From Longimicrobium sp. (lineage in GTDB: Bacteria > Gemmatimonadota > Gemmatimonadetes > Longimicrobiales > Longimicrobiaceae), in assembly GCA_036389795.1 (NCBI GenBank), contig DASVWD010000108.1, forward strand, positions 1 through 64,000: DNA of 64,000 nt. The letters run 5' to 3'. Numbering within the stretch: position 1 is the first letter of the stretch; each line of letters begins with the position of its first letter. A program made the translations under genes and the position numbers. The notes beneath the pieces are model-generated. The model had not been told where the DNA came from. It saw only the letters and a program-made list of their open reading frames with translations, and ran no database searches. Positions 37,410-45,998 of the stretch are shown one piece after another.

Positions 37410-40400
37410 GCGACGTCCGTGCCTACCTGCCGGGCGAGGTCGCCGAGCGACTCGACCAGTTGCGCGTGGACGGGGGATTCGTCGCTCCGCATGACGAGGT
37501 TGGCGAGGGCCAGCCCCTTCCGCGAATTGCCGAGGCTTGCCTGCCGCTCGCGCTCTGTCATTCCCGGCGCGTCGGGAAGGAGCTCAAACGTGCTGAGCAT
37601 GGCCGCGTCCCACGCGTATGCCTGCGCGAATTCGCCCATGGCCTCATAGAGCGTGGCGAGGTTTGCGCGGGCCCGCCACAACCGGCGGGGAACCCGGTTG
37701 GCCATGCCGAGCTCCTCCGCCTTCAGCAGGTGGTGGCGGGCGGTGGCGTATTCGCCCTGCACCATGTGCAGGCACCCCAGGTTCAGGTGCACACGCAGAA
37801 GGGAGTTCTCGTAGCCGTGGTCCTCCGCGAGTGCCTCAGCCCGCAGGAGCCGCTCGTGCGCCGCGTCGTGGCACTCCTCTAGAAGGTCCAGGTGGGCCAC
37901 ATCGATCAGGCTGTGCACCAAGCGGTCGGGGCGCTGGCGGCGCTCGGCCACCCGCTCCGCCCGCTCCCAGAACCGGCGGACGAGCGTCCAATCGCTCTGG
38001 AAGTACGTGGCGCCCCAGTTGGCAAGCACCTTCAGCAGCAACGCCCAGCCGGAGCGGGAGCGCAGCCGCAGCGCCTCGCGGAGCATCGCGCGCGACTCGT
38101 CCCTCAGGGTGAGCTGCCGGAGACTAATGGCCAGGCGGATTAGGTTCTCCGCCCGCTCCGCCTGAACGACGGGGGCGTCGGGTACCTGCCGCAGCATCTC
38201 ATCGGCGCGCCGGTGCCACCCCACGGACGATTCGTACCGGTCCACCACGAAATCCTGCCGTCCACGGTACCCCACCAGCTGGGCCCTGCGGAATAGGTCC
38301 CGGCGAACTACGGCCAGCATCTCGGCCTCGGTCAGCGCTGCATCCAGTAGCTGACTGCCGCTCCCGGTTACGTCGGCGAGGTACTGGATGTACTCCATGA
38401 GCAGGGCGAGCAGCTCCTGCTGGCGCCGCGAAGTGGTCCAGCCCGCCATGGTGCAGAGAGGTGCCACCGCGACCGCGTCATCGATGTTTCCGCGTGCCCG
38501 CGGCGACAGGTTGACGACCTTCTGGGCGGTGTTGTCGTCCACCACCGTGATCGCCATGCCCAGCGCGGATGCCGCATCCGCCGCGCGCCCGCGCCGTCCC
38601 ACCTCGCGCGCCAAGGCGCGGGCATGCTCGTAGCATTCCTCGGCCAGCCCGGCCTGATACGCCAGACTCGCCGCGAGCCCCGGCGCGGCGCTCTGGCCGG
38701 TGCGCTGGTAAAGTTGCCCGGCAATGCGCCGCTGCCGTACCGCACCCATCTGCTCCAGCACCCCCCGGCGGATGAGGTCGTGGTCGAAGGACGCCTGGCT
38801 GGCCCGCAGCCCCCGTGCGGTCAGGATCTCGAGCCGCTGGAACGCCTCGACGGCCGCGTACGCCTCCGCGAGTCCCGCGCTGGAAAGGGCGGCGGCTTCC
38901 ACGTCGAAAAACTTGCCCAGGCACGCGGCGGCTTCCAGCAGTTCCCACGCGGCGGGGGACAGCCGCCCCCGCAAGATCTCCAGCCGGTGCAGCGTGGGCG
39001 CGCGGAGCCTGTGTGCATCGAGAGCCTCCTGCAGCCCCTCGGGGCGCACCAGCACGTGCTGGCTTAGCAGGTCCTCGTAGACTAGGTCGCCGCGCTCACG
39101 CAGCAGCGCCAGCGCTTCGCGAAGGGCGAACGGCGTCCTGCCTACCTGCTCGATGATGGACGCGGCCTGGTGCGCCTCCAGCGTGGGGACGCTGGCGCGG
39201 AGTAGCTGTGCCGCCTCCGACGGATCGAGCGAGGGGAGCTTCACCACCGTCGTCTGTTCCCCGCACAGCTCGCGAATGTGACCTTCCCAGATGGCCGCCA
39301 GTCCCTGCTCCCGAGTGTCGGGAACGTCACGCGACGTGAAGACCACCATCACCCTGCCCTTGCCCAGCCGGCGCAGCCCGTCGAGTAGCTCCTGAAGCAG
39401 GGCCAGGGCCGATGCATAGACCTTGTGCAGGTCTTCCAGAATGACGGCGATGGGTTGCTTCTCCGAGCGGGCTGCCAGTACCAACGCCAGCAGCTGCCCC
39501 AACTCACGCACGCTCGCGCGGAGGCCGCTCCCCGCCCCGGCAGACAGCAGTTCCGCCCCGCGTCGGGCGAGCGGAGCCGGAACTCCGAGTCGGGAAAGCA
39601 TCGTCTCGACGGCCACCTCGTCTAGCCGAAAGACGTCGGGCTGAACGGGAACCAGGCAGCGCAGGATGGCGAGGGCGAGCTCCTGGTCGCGGTTCTCGAG
39701 CGAGCCGTCGAGGAGCACTTCGTGCACTCCGTGGTTGATCCACAGGCGCCGCAGGCGCTGTACGAGGTGGGTCTTTCCCGTGCCGGCCGGCGCGATCAGG
39801 CCGACGCTCTCGAACGGGGCACCGGATAAAAAGCGGCGGAGCGCGCGGCCGGCTTCTTCCTCGGCTGGCTGCCGTGACGGAGGAAGCCAGTCGGCCAGCA
39901 GCGGCGGAAGCACGCGCAACCGGCCGCCAGGGAGCACGTTGACGCGCACCTCCGCTCCTCCGGAGCCTAGTTGCGCGCGGATGAGGAAGTCGTCCGCGGA
40001 GTACAGCCCCGGCCGCTGGATGAACAGCGCGTGTACGCTGCGGAACCGGTCGCCGAGGCCCACTGCCCCCGCCGGACGGCCGGGCTGGAACGCCATGCTC
40101 ATCCCGTCCGTGCGGCAGGCGGTGGATAGCTCCACTTCCTGCTGACCGCAGCATTGCACGACCGCGGTATCGACGATCAGGTAGAGCGGGGTCCCGGGTT
40201 GTACCTTGAGTTCGGCTTCCTCCAGCCCGCTTTGCGGGCGGTCTATGCGAGTGCTGAACGAAGCCCGCACCTCCAGGACCATGGAATCCCCCCCTTGCAC
40301 CGCAGCATTGCCGGCCGTACCGGGGGGATCTGCGCCCGGCGTATCATCCAAGCTCCGGGTCTGTGGCTTGGAAACACCACCGGTGCGGCGTGCCACATCC

Positions 40401-40810
40401 AAGAGCTCGGCTCCTGTCATCAGCGTGCAATCCAGGCCCGCACGGTACGCAAAGTCCTCGATGGCGCACCGCAGGAGGTCCGTGAAACGACCGTTCGTGA
40501 CAAAGATGAGCCGGTTGACGTCAGACACGTACGCCATCACGACGTGGCCACCCACGTCGTCGATGTCCAGATGGGCGCTAGTCCGCTTCTTGATCTCCAC
40601 CCACAGCTTGGAATTGACTGACGACTGTTCCTTAGCGATCACGTACACCGCGTCGCCGTCGCGTCCACCGTCCCCCGTCGCCTGCCTGCCTTGCACCATG
40701 ACGTCATGAATGCCGTAGTAGCGGCAAAGAACGGACAGGGCAAAGGTCTCGAATTCCTCCCAGAGGCACTCCGAAAGTTCATCCTCGGAACCGGGCAGTA
40801 AATTGATCAT
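37316..40810 (-). CDS. Mrr-like nuclease - STAND ATPase - TPR protein (Avs-like candidate)
   Basis: 1,164 residues. Residues 1-140 match Mrr/PD-(D/E)xK nucleases: GDGGRDG with D51, and VEIKKR giving E72-x-K74, then GGHVVMAYVSDVNRLIFVTN. A beta-sandwich-like linker follows. A Walker A (APAGTGKTHL) is near residue 340 and a Walker B-like VILEDLHK near 455, with a VVFTSRD sensor. The last ~550 residues are helical TPR-type repeats. This order (nuclease, STAND NTPase, TPR sensor) is that of Avs antiphage proteins, in which phage protein sensing activates the nuclease. Motifs look intact. There is no Shine-Dalgarno. The 18-bp motif ends 8 bases upstream of the ATG. Confidence 0.78.
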   Translation of the reverse strand: MINLLPGSEDELSECLWEEFETFALSVLCRYYGIHDVMVQGRQATGDGGRDGDAVYVIAKEQSSVNSKLWVEIKKRTSAHLDIDDVGGHVVMAYVSDVNRLIFVTNGRFTDLLRCAIEDFAYRAGLDCTLMTGAELLDVARRTGGVSKPQTRSLDDTPGADPPGTAGNAAVQGGDSMVLEVRASFSTRIDRPQSGLEEAELKVQPGTPLYLIVDTAVVQCCGQQEVELSTACRTDGMSMAFQPGRPAGAVGLGDRFRSVHALFIQRPGLYSADDFLIRAQLGSGGAEVRVNVLPGGRLRVLPPLLADWLPPSRQPAEEEAGRALRRFLSGAPFESVGLIAPAGTGKTHLVQRLRRLWINHGVHEVLLDGSLENRDQELALAILRCLVPVQPDVFRLDEVAVETMLSRLGVPAPLARRGAELLSAGAGSGLRASVRELGQLLALVLAARSEKQPIAVILEDLHKVYASALALLQELLDGLRRLGKGRVMVVFTSRDVPDTREQGLAAIWEGHIRELCGEQTTVVKLPSLDPSEAAQLLRASVPTLEAHQAASIIEQVGRTPFALREALALLRERGDLVYEDLLSQHVLVRPEGLQEALDAHRLRAPTLHRLEILRGRLSPAAWELLEAAACLGKFFDVEAAALSSAGLAEAYAAVEAFQRLEILTARGLRASQASFDHDLIRRGVLEQMGAVRQRRIAGQLYQRTGQSAAPGLAASLAYQAGLAEECYEHARALAREVGRRGRAADAASALGMAITVVDDNTAQKVVNLSPRARGNIDDAVAVAPLCTMAGWTTSRRQQELLALLMEYIQYLADVTGSGSQLLDAALTEAEMLAVVRRDLFRRAQLVGYRGRQDFVVDRYESSVGWHRRADEMLRQVPDAPVVQAERAENLIRLAISLRQLTLRDESRAMLREALRLRSRSGWALLLKVLANWGATYFQSDWTLVRRFWERAERVAERRQRPDRLVHSLIDVAHLDLLEECHDAAHERLLRAEALAEDHGYENSLLRVHLNLGCLHMVQGEYATARHHLLKAEELGMANRVPRRLWRARANLATLYEAMGEFAQAYAWDAAMLSTFELLPDAPGMTERERQASLGNSRKGLALANLVMRSDESPVHAQLVESLGDLARQVGTDVAHRVRCGVELPGLRDRHCKEIASRRRFIITE

Positions 40811-40818
40811 GGGCGAGC

Positions 40819-40836
40819 TGATAATCAGTAGTTATC
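40819..40836 (-). promoter_or_regulatory. Second copy of the 18-bp motif, upstream of the nuclease-STAND gene
   Basis: On the coding strand this reads GATAACTACTGATTATCA, identical to 34279-34296, and ends 8 bases before the start codon. With so short a leader the transcript may be nearly leaderless. A shared repressor could control both transcription units. Confidence 0.65.
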
Positions 40837-41400
40837 TAACAGAAGTGGAATGGAGCGCAGCGCACGCACCATGTTCCCGCATTGGACTGGAATCTAAGTC
40901 CTCACGGGGGAAAAAGCTACATATCAGTCAATCTCCGACAGGCCGCGGTTCGGAATCGCCGCCGCGGGTGGTGGGTTCGAGCACCCGCCGGTGTTGCGTC
41001 CCCGAGATGGACGTGCGCCCCAACAGGTGTTTTCCAGGACCTGGGATGTCGCGTACGAGTGGCGCACCGAATTCTCGAAGACAACATCTCCTTTGATCTA
41101 GTACAAAGATTGAACAGCCGTTAGAGCGTTGATAGCGGTACCGTCCGTGGAAGGCGAAGGGGCTGCATGAAGCGATTTCAGGGTCGCGACTTTTTCGCGT
41201 TTTGGCCCCCGAGTGATGTGCCACGAGCACCGCGAAGTTGAAGGCGTAGGGAGGAGATCTGAAACAGTTCCCGGTGGTTTTGACTGATCAGGGTTTGCAC
41301 GGAAGACATTGCAGCGGTTGGCAAGCCATTGCTGCGCTTTGTCCAGCATTTGCTCGCTATCCTCCTATTCAGCCCGGCCCTCTTCTGGTCCGACGGCATT
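40837..41400. other. Spacer with no intact gene
   Basis: Lower GC in places. No complete reading frame with a recognisable product. The NACHT-like remnant begins after it. Confidence 0.4.
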
Positions 41401-41608
41401 CGTGCTGCACGCCCCGCTGCGCTTGGTTCCGTTCGTCACGACAACGATGCCGCATCCGCCTTCGCCGTTCCTGGATTACGCCGTCCATCTCGGGTTCCTG
41501 CAGCGCGCCAGCGGCGGATACATCTTCTTCCACCGCCTGCTGCTGGAGCATTTCGCCGCCGGCTCCGCCCTAATGGCGGTTGGGCTAAGAAGGGTCCGGT
41601 TCTCCTAA
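41401..41608 (+). pseudogene. Remnant of a NACHT/STAND protein C-terminus
   Basis: One frame reads PFLDYAVHLGFLQRASGGYI then FFHRLLLEHFA. The 'GGYIF-HRLLLE-FA' ending is familiar from the extreme C-terminus of many bacterial NACHT ATPases. Upstream codons do not continue the homology, so only a fragment is left. Identification rests on this short motif. Confidence 0.5.
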
Positions 41609-41766
41609 TTATTGGTCAGAGAGCCCGACCTGCCGAACCGTGACTGCACAATGATCTTCACTTTGCGCCGGAACTGCATCGAGCCGAGCCTCGGGCTTCT
41701 GGCGTCGCCGAAGCAGAGGGGTTATCACTTCTACGCTGATCTTCTTTCTCCTCTACGGTCCCTGCC

Positions 41767-43023
41767 ATGTCGAACGACCAGGTCAGCGGCGACAACGACG
41801 TCGTGATCACCGCTGGGGGCGACGTCGTCCTCAACTCGTCCGCGCTCGCGCAACTCCCAGGCAACGGTGCGTCGATCCCTCTCCCTGTCGCGGATCCTCC
41901 TTTGCCCTGTATCAGTTACCTGCGCGTTCGCCTCGTCGAGGAGAAGGGGCTGCACGACCTCTCTCGCAATGCCGAGTTCGCCAGCTTTCCGCTGATCGGC
42001 TTCCATACGTCCCCCGTGTCGATGGACTTCGTGGCCTTCCGCGCGGCGGACCGGCTGACGGAGAGCCAGATCGTCTCCCTGGGGAACGAGTTCTTCGACG
42101 CGGTCCAGCGCGTCTCCCGCGGGTTCGGGTTGAAGCCACGCGGCCGAAACCCGAACGGGCTGCTTGCCTTCGTCTTCGAGGAGGGGTGCCCCGAGTCGAC
42201 GGCGCGCTTTATCCGGAAGCAGACGCGGATCTCGCACCACGCCTCCACGGGCGCCGTCACGGTATCGTGGGTGATCGACCTCAAGCATCGCCGCATCCAC
42301 ACGCACGAGAACCCCGTCTCCATCTTCCCGCCCGTGATCGTCGTGCCCCAGACGGTCTTCCCCGGGCTGGGGTGGCTGGAGTCGATCCTCGGAGACCTGC
42401 CGGACGACCCATCGCGGGACGAGGCCAGCCGCGCAGGACCTGCCGCCCCGACACCCCAGGTCTCGCGCTCGCCCGCCGATCGCATCCGCATCCTCTTCCT
42501 GGCCGCGAACTCCACCCGGGCACCGCTGGACCTGGAGCGCGAGGTCAGCAGGATCCAGCAGGACCTCCGGATGGCGCGGGAGCGGGACGCCCTGGAGTTC
42601 CGGCACGTGGGCGCCGTCACCAGCGACACCCTGATGCAGGCGATGCTGGACGAATCTCCCACCATCGTCCATTTCGCAGGACATGGTGTAACTGGGGGAA
42701 TTCTTCTGCGCAACGAGGTAGGGCACCCCTGTCTGGTGACCGGCGACGCCCTGGCCAGCCTGTTCGCGCTCTTCCGGGACACTGTGAAATGCGTGGTGCT
42801 GAACGCCTGCTGGTCCGAGGCGCAGGCACAAGCCATCCGCCGCCACGTCCCGCACGTGATCGGGACGCGTGCCGGGATCCTGGACGCGGCCGCGCTGGCC
42901 TTCTCCGCCGGGTTCTACAAGGCGATCGGGGCAGGGAAGGACATCCCCTTCGCCTTCGAGGCGGGGAAGGCCCGGGTCCACATGGAGGGGTGTGGCGGCG
43001 AGGATCTCCTGATTCTGCTCTGA
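41767..43023 (+). CDS. CHAT caspase-like protease with unknown N-terminal domain
   Basis: 418 residues. The C-terminal ~180 residues form a CHAT fold: IRILFLAANSTRAPLDLERE, then VHFAGHG with H306 and VVLNACWS with C348, the predicted His-Cys dyad. The first ~220 residues are a separate alpha/beta domain containing LVEEKGLHDLSRNAEFASFP and a DLKHRRIHTHENPVSIFPP-like ending, preceded by a short SNDQVSGDNDVVITAGG leader. CHAT proteases act as effectors in several prokaryotic immune systems by cleaving partner proteins. The immediate upstream NACHT remnant and the nearby STAND nuclease support a defence role. No Shine-Dalgarno is evident at the ATG. Confidence 0.75.
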   Translation: MSNDQVSGDNDVVITAGGDVVLNSSALAQLPGNGASIPLPVADPPLPCISYLRVRLVEEKGLHDLSRNAEFASFPLIGFHTSPVSMDFVAFRAADRLTESQIVSLGNEFFDAVQRVSRGFGLKPRGRNPNGLLAFVFEEGCPESTARFIRKQTRISHHASTGAVTVSWVIDLKHRRIHTHENPVSIFPPVIVVPQTVFPGLGWLESILGDLPDDPSRDEASRAGPAAPTPQVSRSPADRIRILFLAANSTRAPLDLEREVSRIQQDLRMARERDALEFRHVGAVTSDTLMQAMLDESPTIVHFAGHGVTGGILLRNEVGHPCLVTGDALASLFALFRDTVKCVVLNACWSEAQAQAIRRHVPHVIGTRAGILDAAALAFSAGFYKAIGAGKDIPFAFEAGKARVHMEGCGGEDLLILL

Positions 43024-43228
43024 CGAACGGCGGTGACGCCCGGAAGGCGAAATCTCCCGGCGCCGTCCGTCCAGAAGGTCGATGGGAGGTCGCTCTCCAC
43101 GCTCGCTGCCGCGACCGTTCCGCGGTTGCCCTCACCGCAGGAGGGCAGTTGACGATGAAAGAAGGCTGGTCGCCATCCTCGTCACCGCAGACGCTCTCCC
43201 GGGACGCCTTTTCAGAAAACGAAGAACA

Positions 43229-43259
43229 GCCGTCATCCGATCCCGGATGGCGGCTTGTT
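43229..43259. terminator. Hairpin between CHAT gene and tRNA half
   Basis: GCCGTCATCCG pairs with CGGATGGCGGC. TTGTT follows on the plus strand, and on the minus strand TGTTCTTCGTTTTC follows. It may end the CHAT transcript and also be the original terminator of the minus-strand tRNA-Arg whose 3' half lies beside it. Confidence 0.6.
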
Positions 43260-43264
43260 CGTAA

Positions 43265-43301
43265 TGACCCCGGCCGGACTCGAACCGGCGGCCTACTGCT
43301 T
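43265..43301 (-). pseudogene. 3' half of a second tRNA-Arg (minus strand), cut at the anticodon loop
   Basis: On the minus strand it reads AAGCAGTAGGCCGCCGG, then the T-loop TTCGAGT, then CCGGCCGGGGTCA, matching the intact tRNA from the anticodon stem to the T-arm. The acceptor strand differs (CGGGGTC), so it is a different gene copy. The 5' half is absent here and is expected beyond the right edge if the element is intact. Confidence 0.8.
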
Positions 43302-43434
43302 CCTAATCTGGAGGTCGGGGGTTCGAGCTTTCGTTTGCGACCCTGAGCTAAATGCCCGTAGGACGGCACCTTACGCCGCCTGCGGGTTTTCGTTTTTAGC
43401 TCAGGTCTGGAGCCAGTAACAAAACTCCAGTAAC
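43302..43434 (+). other. Element arm at junction 2 (att core, terminator, two AGTAAC sites)
   Basis: Nearly identical to 5921-6040: core CCTAATCTGGAGG, terminator stem 43355-43386 with T-rich tail, and AGTAAC at 43415-43420 and 43429-43434. The integrase starts 86 bases further on. This is the integrase-side end of the right-hand element. Confidence 0.75.
43355..43397 (+). terminator. Rho-independent terminator in element arm 2
   Basis: CCCGTAGGACGGC pairs with GCCGCCTGCGGG, followed by TTTTCGTTTTT. Same structure as at 5974. Confidence 0.7.
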
Positions 43435-43519
43435 AAACGAGAACGCTTCCCCCGGGTTCGCGGTACCCTCAAAGGTGAGATGCCGCGCACCTGTACCTGC
43501 CCGGTTGGGGAACGAGAGG

Positions 43520-45139
43520 ATGCCACGGGTAGCCAACAAGAGGGCGGGAGGGCAGGCGCCGGCGGCGGTCGGCGCGCAGGAGCCGCACGCGAGGTTGTAC
43601 TGGAAGGACGGGCGCGCCTACATCGACGCGCGTGCCTGGACGAAGTGGGGGGGCAGGCTGGAGGCGCTGGTCCAGCCGGGCGAGCGCGGGGCCACCAGGG
43701 ACCCGGTCCAGGCCGCCCTGCTGTTCGCGCAGCGGCTCACCGAGCTGCGCGAGCTCCGCGCCCAGCATCCGGACGGTCTGCCGGTGCCGGAGGAGACTCC
43801 CGAGCTTGCCGCGCCCACTGAAGACGAGCTGGACCGGATTGCCACCTTCGCGGGGTGGTACCTGGCGGAGAAGGCCAGCCGGCCCGGCCGGAAGCGCATC
43901 ACGTCGCGGCATCTGGAGGGGCAGCGGAGCAAGCTGGTCCACGCCGCGCGCTTCTTCGCGCAGAAGCGCGGAAAGGTGCTGCTGCGCGACCTGGAGCCCG
44001 CCGACATCCGCGAGTACATGAAGGAGCTGCGCACCACCCCGCCGGCGCGTCTGCGCGACCAGCCGGGCGGGTGCAGGGGCGTGCTCACGTCGACCACGCA
44101 GCGCCGCTACCTCGACACGCTCGGCGAGCTCCTGCAGGCCGCCGTCGCCGAGGGGCGCATCACCACCAACTGGGTGCACGAGCGCACAGACCTCCCCGCG
44201 GTCGATCCGAGCCCGACGAAGCACCTGGAGCTGTGGGAAGGCGCGCTCCTGCTGGAGGGCGCGCGGCGGCTCTACCCGCCCGACCGGCAGGGCCCGCCCA
44301 TCTACCCGCTGCTCGCGTTCTACCTGCTCACCGGGATGATCGAGAGCGAGCGCGCGGGTATCCGCGTGGTGGACGTGCGCTTCTCCGGCGACGTGGAGTT
44401 CCCGAAGGGTGTGATCATCGTCCGGCCGAACGAGTCGGTCCGGAGCGAGGACACGAGGGACCGGCTGAAGACGGAGTACCGGGAGCGCGTGATCCCGCTG
44501 CATCCGCAGCTTGCGGAGATCCTGGCCGAGTACCTGAGCGGGCCGAACGCTCCCCCGGGACCGCTCCTGTTCCCGGCGCAGGGGAGCGACGGGACCGTTC
44601 CGCTGGGCGACTGGCGGAAGCATCTGGACCGCGTGGCCGTCTATTGCGGATACGAGGCGGGCGAGGTCCGCACCCGCCGGCTGCGCGTGACCTACTGCTC
44701 GCACCGCGCCTACACCCTGGACGAGCTCGGCCACCCGATGACCGCTGTCAAGCTGCAGGCGGAGATGGGGCACGGGTCGTTCCAGATGATCGAGCGGCGC
44801 TACTTCCGCCACACGCGCTTCCGCGCCGCGCGTCCGCAGCTCGAATACCGCTGGGCGGACTGGTCGGAGCAGTACGGCCACCGGCTCGGGCAGGCGGCGC
44901 GCAGCATCCGCCATGAGCTGACGCCGAAGCTCCGCGCCGTGCTCAGTCTGCTTCCCCCCGAGGGGCTCTCGGCCAAGCAGTGGGAGGTCGCGTCAGGGCT
45001 TCCGGTGGGAACGTTCTACTACTGCCGCGACGTGCTGGTGGAGCGGGGGTACGTGCGGCGCGAGGGGGCGCGGAGGGGAGCGCCCTTCCGGGTGGTGGCG
45101 GACAACTGCCTGATCGAACCGAGACGGAAGGCGGCATGA
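43520..45139 (+). CDS. Tyrosine recombinase (integrase) of the right-hand element
   Basis: 539 residues. ATG 43520 has GAGAGG directly upstream. It was preferred over 43475 because the truncated copy at 6139 starts at the equivalent codon. An N-terminal basic SAM-like region and a helical core-binding domain (~100-250) lead to the catalytic domain: YLLTGMIESERAGI, RLRVTYCSHRAYT, AEMGHGSFQMIERRYFRH. The GH and terminal Tyr are present, but the position of the first catalytic Arg (usually TGMR) appears to be Ile, and the HxxR box is altered. A C-terminal winged-helix-like extension (LSAKQWEVASGLPVGTFYY) is extra. It would integrate and excise the element at tRNA-Arg. Confidence 0.8.
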   Translation: MPRVANKRAGGQAPAAVGAQEPHARLYWKDGRAYIDARAWTKWGGRLEALVQPGERGATRDPVQAALLFAQRLTELRELRAQHPDGLPVPEETPELAAPTEDELDRIATFAGWYLAEKASRPGRKRITSRHLEGQRSKLVHAARFFAQKRGKVLLRDLEPADIREYMKELRTTPPARLRDQPGGCRGVLTSTTQRRYLDTLGELLQAAVAEGRITTNWVHERTDLPAVDPSPTKHLELWEGALLLEGARRLYPPDRQGPPIYPLLAFYLLTGMIESERAGIRVVDVRFSGDVEFPKGVIIVRPNESVRSEDTRDRLKTEYRERVIPLHPQLAEILAEYLSGPNAPPGPLLFPAQGSDGTVPLGDWRKHLDRVAVYCGYEAGEVRTRRLRVTYCSHRAYTLDELGHPMTAVKLQAEMGHGSFQMIERRYFRHTRFRAARPQLEYRWADWSEQYGHRLGQAARSIRHELTPKLRAVLSLLPPEGLSAKQWEVASGLPVGTFYYCRDVLVERGYVRREGARRGAPFRVVADNCLIEPRRKAA

Positions 45140-45146
45140 ATCACAA

Positions 45147-45172
45147 GGGGGCGGCTCGACCGAGCCGCCCCC
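45147..45172. terminator. GC hairpin between integrase and excisionase-like gene
   Basis: GGGGGCGGCTC pairs with GAGCCGCCCCC with a 4-base loop. It separates convergent genes. There is no T-run. Confidence 0.6.
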
Positions 45173-45173
45173 C

Positions 45174-45686
45174 TCATGCTCTTCCCGAAGCGCGCCGCGG
45201 GCCCGGCGGCCGGGCGAGCGCCGTCGTTCGCCGCCGTCCAAACCGCTCCTGCGCGGCGGCGATCTCGTCCGCCGGATCGGCATGGGCCTTGGTTGCGAAT
45301 CCGCCTCCCGCCGGAGTCGAGGCGAGGACCGAGACGTGGGCGGCAGCCTGCTCCGGTACAGGGGGCCGCGGAATGGCCCCGATCTGCACGACGAACCGCC
45401 GGAGGTCGGCCTCCGTGGTGCGGCGCTCGCGGCCGTAGGGGTACGACTTCAGCACCACGCCCCGGAACCCCGTCCGCATCACCTTGCGCACGGCGGCGGC
45501 GGTGCGCTTCCGTCCACCCAAGTGGCGATGCAGCCAATCTGCGGCTTCTGCCGGTGTGAGTCGGCGCTCCTCTTCCCTCTCCGCGTCCGGCGCGTCGGCC
45601 AGCAGCTCCCGCAGCGACTCCACCGGGACCATCGTTCCGGCGGGTGCATCGTGGACGAATCGAATCAGCCGTTCCAACTCTGGCAT
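45174..45686 (-). CDS. Excisionase-like helix-turn-helix protein
   Basis: 170 residues. GGAGG lies before the ATG. The central part LTPAEAADWLHRHLGGRKRT then AAAVRKVMRTG and SYPYGRERRTTEADLRRFV fits the MerR-like/HTH_17 excisionase pattern, in which a winged helix binds arm sites to favour excision. It lies convergent with and directly after the integrase. The basic, Pro/Ala-rich tail is unassigned. Confidence 0.6.
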   Translation of the reverse strand: MPELERLIRFVHDAPAGTMVPVESLRELLADAPDAEREEERRLTPAEAADWLHRHLGGRKRTAAAVRKVMRTGFRGVVLKSYPYGRERRTTEADLRRFVVQIGAIPRPPVPEQAAAHVSVLASTPAGGGFATKAHADPADEIAAAQERFGRRRTTALARPPGPRRASGRA

Positions 45687-45998
45687 GGGAACCTCCGCCC
45701 TCCACTAGGCGAGCACGTCAGCGTCCGACTCTGTTTCTCCATAGAAGGTACCACGATGCATGCGATGTCGTTCTGGGCTTGGGCAGAGATATGCGCAGCG
45801 CGTAACGTAGGATGAAGACGTTCTCAAAAACTGCTGGCTCACTACCGCGCCCGAAGGGGAGCTCTCTTCGCATGGGCTGCAGGTGGTGAGTCGCGCTCGA
45901 ACAGCGCCCAACTTTGCCTCAGCGAACTTTTGATTCCAAGACGGGCGAATCCCCGGAAGGCGTGGCTACCGCTTAGGGCACGTGCGGCCAGCAAGATG
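45687..45998. other. Spacer with no gene recognised
   Basis: Sits between the start of the excisionase-like gene and the 3' end of the giant TPR gene. Small frames lack coding character. Confidence 0.4.
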
